Shown: positions 26,401 through 35,260, counted from the first letter of the stretch. The stretch: 64,000 nt of DNA from Chloroflexota bacterium (GCA_021825925.1 JAKAFP010000007.1:62001-126000), one strand, 5' to 3'. Made by a program: numbers and translations. The notes: generated by a model not told the origin, from the sequence alone.

Positions 26401-27006
26401 TGGCTTGTGCCCCAGGCAGTCTACGGCTACTGGCCTGCTCAAGCTGAAGGCGATGACCTCATCGTTTACGATCCTGCCTCGGTACAGGCCGGCTCCCCCA
26501 AACCGCTGGAACGTTTCCACTTCCCGCGCCAACTGGGCAGCGAGTCTTTATGCCTGGCGGATTACTTCGCCCCGGTTGATTCCGGTAAAATGGACGTGGT
26601 CGCCTTCCAGGTGGTCACCGTCGGCCAGGCTGCCACGGACCGATTCGATAAACTTCAGGCTGCCGCAGATTACACCGAAGCTTACTTCGTCCACGGGCTG
26701 GCCGTCCAAACCGCCGAAGCCACCGCCGATTATCTGCATGCTCACATCCTCAACGAACTGGGGCTGCCCAAAAACCAGGGCAAACGCTATTCCTGGGGTT
26801 ACCCGGCCATCCCCGAAACCTCGGATCACCGCAAAGTGTTTGACTTGCTGCCTGCTGAGAAGGAACTGGCCATGAAGTTGACCAGTGCCTTCCAGATGGT
26901 GCCTGAAGAATCCACCTGCGCCATCATTGTGCATCACCCCGAGGCCACCTATTACAACATCGGCGAATCCCGTGTGGACCAATTGATGAGGGCTAAAGAT
27001 TCATGA
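23479..27006 (+). CDS. metH: cobalamin-dependent methionine synthase
   Basis: This 1175-residue MetH transfers a methyl group from methyltetrahydrofolate via cobalamin to homocysteine. Domains in order: homocysteine-binding (about 1-330, zinc Cys in LNCSTGP and GGCCGTTPEH), pterin-binding (about 350-630), cap (650-735), B12-binding with the GDVHDIGKN motif (lower-axial His near residue 747), and the AdoMet-binding reactivation domain (about 910-1175, LVPQAVYGYWPA). The length is close to the classical 1200 residues. It lies behind a SAM-I riboswitch and overlaps the next gene by four bases (ATGA). Confidence 0.96.
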   Translation: MKRTYTNRSYLDAIQKKIVVFDGAMGTNLQRQNLTAEHFGGEKTMGCNDYLVISYPQAVENVHRSFLEAGVDVVETCTFRSNRLTLGEYGLGERVREINMAAARLARKCADDFSTPDHPRFVAGSIGPSGKLPSMNDPELSDISVDELRSIFLEQATALIEGGVDLLIIETSQDILEVKTTILAIYEAFEKTGKSLPIQAQVTLDTTGRMLLGTDISAVLAILENMNIDVIGLNCSTGPDFMREPITYLGENSHLPVSCIPNAGLPLNVDGQAVYPLEPEPFAQTLYEFAEKHGINVVGGCCGTTPEHLKQLVERVSTLKPATRSVETTPMLSSSIQAQPMLQEPRPFFIAERLNTQGSRNFKKMVLDNDYDSMLSLARSQMKSGGHALDLCVALTERGDEAGTMYKLIKSLAPIIRLPLVIDTTELDVLETALKNTPGRCLINSTHLEGGREKADKIFALAKKYNAAVIVLTIDEQGMAKTAERKLEVAKRIYDIAVNEHGLRAEDLAFDDLTFTLATGSDEFVNSAIETLKGITLIKQALPGVLTSLGVSNVSFGLQPNARAIINSVMLYHAVQAGLDMAIVNPATITPYAEISEKERQLTEDLIFNRSPEALSTLIEYFSSAGPSAVKVDAQQEELNKMGTAERLAWKIVHRVKDDVEADVDELVAQTKTGQTRSERAVEILNTILLPAMKEVGDKFGAGELILPFVLQSAEVMKKTVSHLENYLERIEGSTKGTLVLATVYGDVHDIGKNLVKTILSNNGYTVVDLGKQVPAETIISKAVELNADAIGLSALLVSTSKQMPLIINELQRRGLNFPVLIGGAAINERFGRRILMTDDQKIYEPGVFYCKDAFEGLATMDALSAPESKQNILEKIKRESNMEFERAATEVKKEVSAVRSAIKPAAVIPTAPWWGAKVVNSMPLEIVFKHLPKNELFRLSWGARNTHGEEWVALEKEFEARLDRMTREALTEKWLVPQAVYGYWPAQAEGDDLIVYDPASVQAGSPKPLERFHFPRQLGSESLCLADYFAPVDSGKMDVVAFQVVTVGQAATDRFDKLQAAADYTEAYFVHGLAVQTAEATADYLHAHILNELGLPKNQGKRYSWGYPAIPETSDHRKVFDLLPAEKELAMKLTSAFQMVPEESTCAIIVHHPEATYYNIGESRVDQLMRAKDS

Positions 27007-28874
27007 TCACCAAAGAATCGCTGCTTGAAAGACTGAAAACCGGCAAGCCCCTGCTTTCTGACGGTGCCATGGGCACCATGCTGCATTCGCGCGGCATCAC
27101 CTACGAAGGCTGTTTTGACTGTCTCAATCTCAGCCAGCCAGGTCTGGTGGCCGACCTGCACCGCGAATACATCGAGGCCGGCGCCCAGATCATCCAGACC
27201 AACACCTTTGGCGCCAACCGCTACAAACTCGGCCGGCATGGATTGGCCGAAAACCTGGTCAAGATCAACGCCGCAGGTGTGGAACTCGCCCGGCGTGCGG
27301 TCATGGCTTCCTTCAAAGATATTTTGATCGCCGGGGACGTGGGTCCGCTGGGGGTACCGCTGGCTCCTTTTGGACGCGTCCAGGCTGAAGAGGCCCGCGC
27401 TGCCTTTGAAGAACAAATCTCGGCACTCTCCGCTGCCGGGGTGGACATGATCATTATTGAGACCATGACCGACCTGCATGAGATCGTTGAAGCCGTAAAA
27501 GCCGCCAAGACCGTCGCCCCCGTTCCTCCGGTGGTGGCTTCGATGACCTTCACCCGCGACAACCGCACCCTGCTCGGAGACGCTCCCGCCAAAGTGGCAA
27601 AACGCCTCCATGAAGCCGGCGCGGATGTCATCGGCATCAACTGCTCGGGTGGCCCGAATCAACTGTTGAACATCCTCAGGCAGATGAAATCCGCCTTGCC
27701 TGAAGGCCTTTTCTCGGTAATGCCGAACGCCGGTTGGCCTGAACAGGTCGAAGGACGCATCATGTATTCCGCCGGCCCGGATTATTTCGGCGAGTACGCC
27801 GTTTCGTTCTGGCAGGCAGGCGCCTGTCTGATCGGCGGCTGCTGCGGCACCACGCCCGCCCACATCAAAGCCATGGCAGAAAAGATTTCGGCCACCACAT
27901 CAGTGGAAGTGATCGCCAAACGCGAGACCGAAAAAAGTCAATCAGAGAATGAATCCGCTGAAGTCTTTCCGCCCACCCAGATGGCGCAGAAACTGCGCGA
28001 CGGCAAGTTTGTCATCGCAGTCGAGATGGATCCCCCCCGCGGACTTTCCACCGGCAAACTGATCGCCGGCGCGAGCCTGCTGTGTCAATCCGGCGCGGAT
28101 GTGATTGACGTGGCCGACAGCCCAATGGCACGCATGCGCATGAGCCCCTGGGCGGTCTGCAGCCTCATCCAGCGCAAGGTGGGCATTGAAACCGTGCTGC
28201 ACTTCCCCACCCGCGGACGCAACCTGCTACGCGTGCAGGGCGACCTGCTGGCTGCTCACGCGCTTGAAGTGCGCAACCTCTTCGTGGTGATGGGCGACCC
28301 CACCTCCATTGGAGATTACCCCGGCGCCAACGATAATTACGATCTGGTGCCGTCTGGATTGATCAAACTGGTCAAACAGGGTTTCAATGCCGGTCTGGAC
28401 CATGCCGGCACGGAGATCGGTCAGCCCACCAACTTCTTTGCCGGCTGCGCCCTCAATCTCAACCCGGCAGATATGGAAAGCGAACTCAAAAACCTGCGCC
28501 GCAAGATCAAAGCCGGTGCAGATTTCATCCTCACCCAGCCCATCTACAACGCGGATCTGGTGACCAAATTCTATGAAGCCTACGAACGCGAAGACGGCAA
28601 ATTGCCCATACCGCTGATCGTTGGCTTGCTGCCCCTGGCCAGCGCACGGCATGCCGCCTTCCTCCAACAGGAAGTTCCCGGCATTGACATCCCCGAGGAT
28701 GTGCACAGACAAATGGCCGAAAGCGGTACCCAGGGTGCCAAAACCGGCATCCGGCTTACCGTCGAACTGGTGAAGCAGATCAAAGACAAGGTGCAAGGGG
28801 TTTACCTGATGCCCGCCTTCTCACGTTTTGACCACGCCGCCGAGATCATCGAACAGATCAGAGGGAATTCCTGA
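27003..28874 (+). CDS. homocysteine S-methyltransferase / methylenetetrahydrofolate reductase fusion
   Basis: This 623-residue bifunctional protein resembles Bacillus YitJ. The N-terminal half (about 1-300) is a second homocysteine-binding module with zinc Cys in INCSGGP and GGCCGTTPAH. The C-terminal half (about 325-623) is a 5,10-methylenetetrahydrofolate reductase barrel (FVIAVEMDPPRG at its start, VMGDPTS and FILTQPIYN later), which supplies methyl-THF. Coupled to metH by a four-base overlap and under the same SAM-I riboswitch, it fits methyl supply for methionine synthesis. The MTHFR half lacks its own regulatory domain, as usual in bacteria. Confidence 0.93.
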   Translation: MITKESLLERLKTGKPLLSDGAMGTMLHSRGITYEGCFDCLNLSQPGLVADLHREYIEAGAQIIQTNTFGANRYKLGRHGLAENLVKINAAGVELARRAVMASFKDILIAGDVGPLGVPLAPFGRVQAEEARAAFEEQISALSAAGVDMIIIETMTDLHEIVEAVKAAKTVAPVPPVVASMTFTRDNRTLLGDAPAKVAKRLHEAGADVIGINCSGGPNQLLNILRQMKSALPEGLFSVMPNAGWPEQVEGRIMYSAGPDYFGEYAVSFWQAGACLIGGCCGTTPAHIKAMAEKISATTSVEVIAKRETEKSQSENESAEVFPPTQMAQKLRDGKFVIAVEMDPPRGLSTGKLIAGASLLCQSGADVIDVADSPMARMRMSPWAVCSLIQRKVGIETVLHFPTRGRNLLRVQGDLLAAHALEVRNLFVVMGDPTSIGDYPGANDNYDLVPSGLIKLVKQGFNAGLDHAGTEIGQPTNFFAGCALNLNPADMESELKNLRRKIKAGADFILTQPIYNADLVTKFYEAYEREDGKLPIPLIVGLLPLASARHAAFLQQEVPGIDIPEDVHRQMAESGTQGAKTGIRLTVELVKQIKDKVQGVYLMPAFSRFDHAAEIIEQIRGNS

Positions 28875-29088
28875 CAATCCGCTCAATTGGGACTAAAATA
28901 AAACAAAAATAAATTATTTAACATCACCATAAGTTTATCTTTTTAAGTAATCCCTCACCCCTGCACCCCTCTCCTGCGAATTTTGCACCCCCGAGCTGAT
29001 TTTGCGAGAGGGGCAAGCAAGAAAAGGTGGGAGTTTATGACAAGAACATCATTTTTCTAAATTCGTTTTTTACTCATCACAGGCACTT
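28875..29088. other. intergenic spacer with degenerate inverted C-rich/G-rich stretch
   Basis: No gene is seen. CCCCTCTCCTGCGAATTTTG and TTTTGCGAGAGGGG form a degenerate hairpin near 28974-29013, similar in style to other C/T-rich inverted stretches in this genome (for example 22440-22550). No T run follows. Confidence 0.4.
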
Positions 29089-29817
29089 ATGAAAATATTG
29101 GTTATCTCAGATGTACATGGAAATTTCACCGCCCTCGAAGCAGTTTTAGCTTCCGCGGGGACGGTTGATGCAGTTTGGTGCCTGGGTGACCTGGTCGGCT
29201 ACGGCCCGGATCCCAATGAATGTGTTGAACGCATCCGAGCCTTGCCGCGCCTCACCTGCATTAAGGGCAATCATGACGATGCAGTGATCACCAGCCGCAA
29301 TATCGAAAAATTTAATGATGATGCCGAAACGTCTGTCCGCTATACGCGCGATATTCTGAAACCGGAAAACATGAAGTTCCTGACCCGCTTGCGCGAAAAA
29401 CATGTCACCTTGACCGAAACCCTCACTCACGGCAGCCCCAGGCACCCCATGTGGGAATACCTGGTCGAACCTTTCGTGGCCATGATGAATTTTTCACAAT
29501 TCAGCACCCCGATGGCCTTTGTGGGTCATTCGCATCTGCCCATCTCGTTTACCATGGATGCCAACGGAGATAAGATCATCCGCACCATCCATGAAGGCGA
29601 CCAAGAAATGCAGATCACCGGCCGCGCCATCCTCAACCCCGGTTCCGTCGGTCAACCCAGAGATAGAGATCCTCGCGCTTCATATGGCCTCTTTGACCCA
29701 GAAACCTCGATCTGGCGCATCACCCGTGTGGAATACGACATCGCTTCCGTTCAACAGCGCATTTACGCAGCCGGTTTACCCGAGAAGGAAGGCCTCCGCC
29801 TCGCGGACGGTTGGTAA
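29089..29817 (+). CDS. calcineurin-like metallophosphoesterase
   Basis: This 242-residue protein of the YfcE/MJ0936-like group shows the metal ligands in order: SDVHGN (residues 7-12), CLGDLVGYGPDP, IKGNHDD, THGSPR and FVGHSHLP. These enzymes hydrolyse phosphodiesters or phosphoproteins with two metal ions. Substrate unknown. It stands alone before a lipoprotein gene. Confidence 0.9.
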   Translation: MKILVISDVHGNFTALEAVLASAGTVDAVWCLGDLVGYGPDPNECVERIRALPRLTCIKGNHDDAVITSRNIEKFNDDAETSVRYTRDILKPENMKFLTRLREKHVTLTETLTHGSPRHPMWEYLVEPFVAMMNFSQFSTPMAFVGHSHLPISFTMDANGDKIIRTIHEGDQEMQITGRAILNPGSVGQPRDRDPRASYGLFDPETSIWRITRVEYDIASVQQRIYAAGLPEKEGLRLADGW

Positions 29818-29866
29818 CCTTGGAACCTTTTTCCTCCCCGCTGCGTCTTTAGAACAGAGAACTGTG

Positions 29867-29872
29867 TATAAT
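29867..29872 (+). promoter_or_regulatory. -10 box (TATAAT) before the DUF4349 lipoprotein gene
   Basis: A perfect TATAAT lies 30 bases before the ATG, with AAGGAGGAG as ribosome binding site between. The -35 is poor (TTTAGA-like near 29849). Confidence 0.5.
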
Positions 29873-29902
29873 CAAATCAGGGTTAAAGTCAAGGAGGAGA
29901 AC

Positions 29903-30886
29903 ATGAACAGAAAATCGCTTATCGCCGTCATTTTGATCTTAAGCTTTGCGTTGAGCGCCTGCGCCAAGGCTGCTGCGACCGAAGAAGCCCGCGTCTATGA
30001 TAATTACGCCACAGGCGGGGTCTCTGAAGCAATGCCCATGCCCGAAGCGCCAGCTGCTGCCTATGATTCAGCCGATACAACCGCCAATGTTTCGACTCAG
30101 GCGTCCACCACCCCCTTCAAACAAATGATCATTAAGAATGCCGATCTCACTGTCGCCGTGGATGATCCCGGGGCTTCAATGAACGCCATCAACGAAATGG
30201 CCAGTGGCATGGGCGGACACATTGTCACTTCCTATATTTACAAAGCCTACACCAGCTCCGGTCAGGAAGTGCCCGAAGCCACCATCACCGTACGTGTTCC
30301 TGCCGACAAACTTGATGCAGCCCTTGAACAGATCAAGAACATGTCTGGCGATGCCACCAAATTCACCATTAATGAAAGCATCAGTGGACAGGACGTCACC
30401 CAGGAATACACCGATTTGGGCTCCCGCCTGCGCAATCTTGAAGAAGCAGACGCCAAACTCTCAGAACTCTATGACAAGGCTGAGAAAACTGAAGATGCCC
30501 TGGCGGTTTACAATCAAAAGATCTTGATCACCGAACAGATCGAAGTCATCAAGGGTCAGATGCAGTATTACGAACAATCCGCAGCCATGTCAGCCATCAG
30601 TGTGAGATTGGTTGCCAAAGAGACCATCGAACCCGTCACCATCGCCGGCTGGGAACCCAAGGGTGTCGCCCGTGACGCCGTCCAGTCTTTGATCAATTTC
30701 GGCAAGGGTCTGGTTGAATTCCTGATCTGGCTTGTCATTCTGGTGCTTCCGATCGTCCTCGTCATCGGCGCCCCCATCTTCTTCTTCGTCCGCTGGTTGG
30801 TCAAACGTGGCAAACGCAAAGAAGCCGCCCGCCAACAGGCCCTGCGCGAAGCCATGGCTTCACAGAAACCGCCTGAAATGAAGTAA
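29903..30886 (+). CDS. DUF4349 membrane lipoprotein
   Basis: This 327-residue protein has a signal peptide ending in FALSAC, so it is a lipoprotein. DUF4349 follows (IIKNADLTVAVDDPGAS to SISVRLVAKE, about residues 75-240). It includes the coiled-coil stretch LGSRLRNLEEADAKLSELY and EQIEVIKGQMQYYEQ, then a C-terminal membrane helix (LVEFLIWLVILVLPIVLVIG) and a basic cytoplasmic tail. The topology is lipidated outside and anchored by one helix. The role is unknown; the family is widespread in surface proteins. An open frame reaches far upstream but the start is fixed by the SD and signal peptide. Confidence 0.87.
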   Translation: MNRKSLIAVILILSFALSACAKAAATEEARVYDNYATGGVSEAMPMPEAPAAAYDSADTTANVSTQASTTPFKQMIIKNADLTVAVDDPGASMNAINEMASGMGGHIVTSYIYKAYTSSGQEVPEATITVRVPADKLDAALEQIKNMSGDATKFTINESISGQDVTQEYTDLGSRLRNLEEADAKLSELYDKAEKTEDALAVYNQKILITEQIEVIKGQMQYYEQSAAMSAISVRLVAKETIEPVTIAGWEPKGVARDAVQSLINFGKGLVEFLIWLVILVLPIVLVIGAPIFFFVRWLVKRGKRKEAARQQALREAMASQKPPEMK

Positions 30887-30909
30887 TAAAATTACGTCCG
30901 ATCATAAAC

Positions 30910-30968
30910 GTAGGGGAGGTTCATCCGTCCATTGGACGCTTCGCGTGAACCTCCCCTACTTCTTTTTT
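30910..30968 (+). terminator. terminator after the DUF4349 gene
   Basis: GTAGGGGAGGTTCA (30910-30923) pairs perfectly with TGAACCTCCCCTAC (30946-30959) and is followed by TTCTTTTTTT. Confidence 0.75.
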
Positions 30969-30977
30969 TGGAGGGCT

Positions 30978-31010
30978 AACCTTGACAAGGTTTGAAACCT
31001 TGTCAAGGTT
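30978..31010. terminator. perfect 13-bp inverted repeat, possible terminator for the convergent gene
   Basis: AACCTTGACAAGG and CCTTGTCAAGGTT enclose TTTGAAA. It lies 36 bases beyond the end of the minus-strand alpha-galactosidase gene. No T run directly follows on that strand, but a shared A/T tract lies at 30960-30969. Confidence 0.5.
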
Positions 31011-31045
31011 GCCTTACAGCGATTCGAAATCGCCCTATTAATTGA

Positions 31046-33409
31046 TCACTTCAACTCCACCACCACATGCGCGAACCCATCCACCACGACGGGAATGGAG
31101 AGGATGCCATCGGCATTGGTCTGGGCCTGAACAGGCTGCCCATTAACATTCACCGAATGCACCACTCCCGGCACCCACAACTTGATGCGGCCTTCAGCCT
31201 TCCTCGGCAGCCTTAAGGTCAGTTTGACCTCCTTGTGGTCAACCTTCCAATCCGCCACCTCGACGCCTTGAGAGATGTGCAGGTCGCTGCCCAAATAGAC
31301 AGCTTGACCCGGCAGCGCCTTGCGCCAGGCGGTCACTGCGCAGCCGTGTGCACCCACCCCTTCAAGCCACAGCCGTTCTTCAGCATTCACCCGGATGGTT
31401 TTCCCGCTCCAAAAATCGCTGACCCAATAATCCCCTTCATCAAGTTGATATTCTTCAGCAGCCAGGGTCAGGTCGCAGGCTTTATCCAACCAGTTGAACC
31501 TGGTCAGGATGTGCCACTCGCCGCTTTCGTTCACCTTGTCCAGCCGCAGCATGGAGGGCATGCCTGAATCGAACCAATCCACCACCCTGGCCCGTTCGCC
31601 CATGATCGGCAACAGACATTCAGCGATCTTCAAGCGGTCTTTGGGCAGAATGGGCAGATCATCCGAGACCAGCAGCGATCCGCCTGTCAGCGAAATTGCG
31701 CTCGCCAGGGACTGCACTTCAGCCAGGCTCAGGTGCGACTCTGGTCGGATCAGCAGGCAGTCGGGATCGTTGACCCACCAGTGTCCGTGGAAGTTCGCAC
31801 GCGTGATGATGTTGCGGATGGAGTTGCGGGCGCACGGCATGGCCGGTTCATTCTTGATAAAGAGTTGAATGCCGTTAAAAGTCGGCTGCCAATCGCCGCT
31901 CACATCCGCGCCGATGCGCATGGCTTCCACCAGTCCAAGCATGGCGCCAAAAGGTGCACCGCAGCCCAACAAGGTCACATCAGGTCCCACCGCTTCCCGG
32001 ATGGCTTCCATACCCCGGCGCAGAACCTGCGCGCGGGTTAAAGTCCGGTCTTGGTATTGGCAATCCACGGCGGCCGCGTAAAGAAAATCAAGTTTGAGAT
32101 AGGGATAGCCCCATTCCGCGGAGGCGGTTTTCACCACCCGACAGGCATACTCCAGCGCTTCGGGCACGGTCAGATCAAGCGCGGTGGTTAGCGCATTCCA
32201 CACAAAACCGCAGTTGACTGGCTTACCGTTGGCTTTGCGTAGCAGCCATTCAGGGTGCTGTTTGACGATCTCCGCCTTGGGATGCAGAATGAAAGGCGCC
32301 AGCCACAATCCAGGCAGCAGCCCTTCCTGCTTGATCTCGGCTGCCAAACCGGCAACGCCGTTTGGGAACTCCGGTTTAAAAGTGAACCAGTCGCCAATCT
32401 GGCTTTCAAAACCGTCATCCACCTGTACCAGCTGCAGCGGCATCGTCTCTTGTTGATCCACAATTGCCTTGAGGTTGTCGCGGATGATCGGTTCGGATAT
32501 TTTGGTGTAGAAGTGATACCATGAGCACCAGCCGGTTGGAGAGTCTTCGGGCACGCGGATGTGATGCTCGCGCGCCACTGCTTCGAGGTACTTTTCGAGC
32601 GGATCACGGTGATCCAGCAGCACCGGATTATAGACTGCCCAATCCGTGGTCATGGTGCAGCCGGGGTCAAGTCGGGCGTTATCGCCGTTAACCCACATGT
32701 GCAGATCAGGTTCATTATTGAAATTCGCCAAGATGGAGGTGAACTGGTTCTTCTGTGAAAGGCTGCCGATCAGAAACCCGGTCCGTCCGACCCGGTCGCC
32801 AATAACCGCAAAGAAATCGCTGGTAAAGACGCCTTCCTGATCAGGCAGCGGCGTGCCTGTGTTTTTGATCATGGGAAGCTGCAGCCCGCCCAATTTGCTG
32901 ACGTTCATCCGGCTGTCTGCACCGTACCACTGCGAGGGTGACCACGACTGCCATCCGTTGGAGAAGAATCCGAGGTCTTTTTGGGTTCGGTCTTCCGCCC
33001 ATACGATCTTGCCCTCCAATTCAGGGTTCAGTTCCAGCAGGCCAACGGCTTGCATCTCGATCGGATGCTTCCCCCGGTTGAGCACGTCCACTTTCCACAC
33101 CACCAGCGGATACTCCTGAAGAATGCCAAACTGCACCCGACAGGCCACCCCATTTTGGTCCTCAGGCACATTAAAAGTCAAGACTTCAATATCTCCTTGT
33201 TCAAGCCAGGCACTCTTTTTCGGCTGTGGATCGGCCAATACCCATTCTTTGAGCGGATTGACATGACCAATTCCTTTGATCTTGTAATCCAGCATTAACT
33301 GGGCATTTTGGATATTTGGAAGATTTTGATCCTCAGTCGCAATGCTGAAGGTTCCCTTATCTGGATGAAGGGTTACTTTAAAAATGGCATTGGCAAGTTG
33401 AAAGGTCAT
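31046..33409 (-). CDS. GH36 alpha-galactosidase
   Basis: This protein of about 787 residues is a glycoside hydrolase family 36 enzyme that releases terminal alpha-galactose by a retaining mechanism. The N-terminal beta-sandwich contains NGWQSWSPSQW, the barrel starts near PTGWCSWYHFY, the nucleophile Asp is in YLKLDFLYAAA (about residue 440), and the acid/base Asp is in RIGADVSGDW (about 500). A C-terminal beta domain follows. No signal peptide, so intracellular. An in-frame GTG two codons upstream exists; ATG 33409 has GGAG at a five-base spacing. It is transcribed alone. Confidence 0.9.
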   Translation of the reverse strand: MTFQLANAIFKVTLHPDKGTFSIATEDQNLPNIQNAQLMLDYKIKGIGHVNPLKEWVLADPQPKKSAWLEQGDIEVLTFNVPEDQNGVACRVQFGILQEYPLVVWKVDVLNRGKHPIEMQAVGLLELNPELEGKIVWAEDRTQKDLGFFSNGWQSWSPSQWYGADSRMNVSKLGGLQLPMIKNTGTPLPDQEGVFTSDFFAVIGDRVGRTGFLIGSLSQKNQFTSILANFNNEPDLHMWVNGDNARLDPGCTMTTDWAVYNPVLLDHRDPLEKYLEAVAREHHIRVPEDSPTGWCSWYHFYTKISEPIIRDNLKAIVDQQETMPLQLVQVDDGFESQIGDWFTFKPEFPNGVAGLAAEIKQEGLLPGLWLAPFILHPKAEIVKQHPEWLLRKANGKPVNCGFVWNALTTALDLTVPEALEYACRVVKTASAEWGYPYLKLDFLYAAAVDCQYQDRTLTRAQVLRRGMEAIREAVGPDVTLLGCGAPFGAMLGLVEAMRIGADVSGDWQPTFNGIQLFIKNEPAMPCARNSIRNIITRANFHGHWWVNDPDCLLIRPESHLSLAEVQSLASAISLTGGSLLVSDDLPILPKDRLKIAECLLPIMGERARVVDWFDSGMPSMLRLDKVNESGEWHILTRFNWLDKACDLTLAAEEYQLDEGDYWVSDFWSGKTIRVNAEERLWLEGVGAHGCAVTAWRKALPGQAVYLGSDLHISQGVEVADWKVDHKEVKLTLRLPRKAEGRIKLWVPGVVHSVNVNGQPVQAQTNADGILSIPVVVDGFAHVVVELK

Positions 33410-33483
33410 GCGCACTCCAGGATGTTGAAATTGGTTGATTTGATTTTAGCATTGTCTTGAGATTGAGTCATGTTTTGATTACG

Positions 33484-33519
33484 AAAAGGATCATCCCCTG
33501 TCAGGCGGATGATCCTTTT
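33484..33519. terminator. hairpin terminator downstream of the DUF5692-like gene
   Basis: AAAAGGATCATCC and GGATGATCCTTTT form a 13-base-pair stem with a ten-base loop. It lies directly behind the minus-strand membrane protein gene ending at 33542; the A/T ends allow bidirectional use. Confidence 0.75.
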
Positions 33520-33541
33520 CAATATGAAAGTTATAGGAGGC

Positions 33542-34453
33542 TTACTGATTGGCGGCTTTGATCTGTTTGTAAGCGGCCAGATCTGAATACATTTCTTCTT
33601 TGAGAGGATTGCGTTTTGTCTTTGCAATGCGGATGATCTCATAGACCAACACAGCCACATTGGCGGCCAGTGAAAGACCGCTCACGATCCATAAAGCGGT
33701 CGGGTTATGCGAAGATTTCACTGCGAACATGGAAGTATCCACGAAGGAAGGAACGGTCATCACAAACATCATCCAGATGGCCAGGGTCTGGGCACGATGC
33801 TGCAGCCAGGCACCTTTTTTGATGAAAAAAGCCGGGATGGTGCAGGAGACCAACAAGGCCGCGCCAGCATAGAAAGCGTGATCCGAAACGCAGTTGTAAA
33901 CATAAGCGAAGTTCCAAATGTCATAGGCGATGATCCAGAACCAGAGCATGTCAGGCCAGACCATGTCTTTTTTCTTGTCTTTGCTGATGATGATACCCAT
34001 CCAACCGGTGATGGTGATGATGTTGATCAAGCCGGCGATACCGTTCATGATGTTCCAGGGTCCGCCGATGGTGACCACACCATCCACCAGACCATTGATA
34101 CCAAAACTTTGGAAATCACGCACCACGGCTTCGAGAATATTGACCGCCAGGATGAAGGGCGGGAACATGAGCGCCCATTTATTGGTGCTCCATCCCTTCA
34201 GGTTGCGGATTGCCAAAAAGCCCAGGCTGCCTGCCAGTGCAGAATATACCTTGGCCCAATGGAACCAGGTTCCAACACTGGAACCGGGAGCCGCTGTTTT
34301 CGGCCACACAGTGATGGTTAAAACCGCAGGTACCGCAACGAAAAGCACAAGCGCAAACCACTTATTAATTCGGGCCAGCTCGTTGACCAACATGAGACCA
34401 GCCAAAACCGCGAACCACATCAAAGCTGAATACCAGGGAAATGCAGCAAACAT
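33542..34453 (-). CDS. multi-pass membrane protein, DUF5692-like
   Basis: This 303-residue protein has about eight hydrophobic segments (for example WYSALMWFAVLAGLMLVNEL, WFALVLFVAVPAVLTITVW, IAGLINIITITGWMGIIIS and ALWIVSGLSLAANVAVLVYEI) and a soluble C-terminal tail. It resembles the DUF5692 family found in anaerobes; the function is unknown. The gene is divergent from a TetR regulator with a palindromic operator between them, so its expression is probably controlled by that regulator, perhaps by a lipophilic ligand. Confidence 0.75.
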   Translation of the reverse strand: MFAAFPWYSALMWFAVLAGLMLVNELARINKWFALVLFVAVPAVLTITVWPKTAAPGSSVGTWFHWAKVYSALAGSLGFLAIRNLKGWSTNKWALMFPPFILAVNILEAVVRDFQSFGINGLVDGVVTIGGPWNIMNGIAGLINIITITGWMGIIISKDKKKDMVWPDMLWFWIIAYDIWNFAYVYNCVSDHAFYAGAALLVSCTIPAFFIKKGAWLQHRAQTLAIWMMFVMTVPSFVDTSMFAVKSSHNPTALWIVSGLSLAANVAVLVYEIIRIAKTKRNPLKEEMYSDLAAYKQIKAANQ

Positions 34454-34533
34454 GTTGACTCCTTTTTCAAGATTGTGATGAAATAATGTCGATTTCTCGA
34501 CTTAAAGATCTTGTTATTTTTGGAGTAAAATAC

Positions 34534-34551
34534 ATACCAACTGTTAGGTAT
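34534..34551. promoter_or_regulatory. putative TetR operator ATACC-n8-GGTAT
   Basis: The inverted repeat ATACC AACTGTTA GGTAT lies between the divergent TetR and DUF5692-like genes, within an A/T-rich promoter-like stretch. It is the best candidate operator; this is inferred from position and symmetry. Confidence 0.5.
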
Positions 34552-34634
34552 TTTTATTGTAACAGAACAAAAACAATTGTCAATCCTGTTTTTAATCACC
34601 CTCGCGGGTGTAAAATTAGGGAATAGGGAAAACC

Positions 34635-35255
34635 ATGAGCAAACAAGGCAAACAAAAGATCATTGAAGCCGCCCAGCGCCTGATTTCTAAAAAGGGCGTT
34701 GAAAAAACCTCCATGCGCGATATTGCCATCGAAGCTGGCATCACCACCGGTGCGATTTATTACTATTACAAGAGCAAGGAAGAACTTCTCTATGACGTGA
34801 TGGATTACGCCACCGCCATCACCGCCAACATCATCCAGATGCGCAATGCCGCCCAGTCCACCCCTGATCAGGTGCTGGATGAGATCGCCCGCCAAGTGGC
34901 ACATCGCCTGACCCACAACGCCAACCGTCGTCTGCGTTACAACCTGGCATACCAGGCCGCTCTCGGGGACGAAACCCTGCGCCAGAAATTCGGCAGCGAT
35001 TACTCCGCCCAGGCTGAACGTACCGCCCAACTTTTTAATTACGTCTTCAACATGCAATCCACACCCATGGACTTATACCTGGGCATCATCATGGTCGCCG
35101 CCCTGGATGGCATTGATCTTCAGCAGTTCATCGGCGCCCTGCCCGTGGATGCCGCCTCCCTCGCCAAAGCTTATAACGAATTCTTCGCTTTCGCCGTTCC
35201 ACGCTTTTTAGCCCAGCAGGATGAAGCCCACCGCTTTGATCATCTTATTGAATAA
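34635..35255 (+). CDS. TetR family transcriptional regulator
   Basis: This 206-residue protein has the N-terminal TetR HTH, TSMRDIAIEAGITTGAIYYY followed by YKSKEELLYDV (residues 27-60). The larger C-terminal helical part is the ligand and dimer domain. The ligand is unknown. It is divergent from the membrane protein gene at 33542-34453, its probable target. GGGAATAGGGAAAA lies before the ATG as a weak ribosome binding site. Confidence 0.9.
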   Translation: MSKQGKQKIIEAAQRLISKKGVEKTSMRDIAIEAGITTGAIYYYYKSKEELLYDVMDYATAITANIIQMRNAAQSTPDQVLDEIARQVAHRLTHNANRRLRYNLAYQAALGDETLRQKFGSDYSAQAERTAQLFNYVFNMQSTPMDLYLGIIMVAALDGIDLQQFIGALPVDAASLAKAYNEFFAFAVPRFLAQQDEAHRFDHLIE

Positions 35256-35260
35256 AAACA

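Noticed and set aside
31500-32600. Long open frames on the plus strand opposite the alpha-galactosidase gene
   Set aside because: They are antisense of a clear GH36 gene and show no domain features; GC-rich codon bias explains them.
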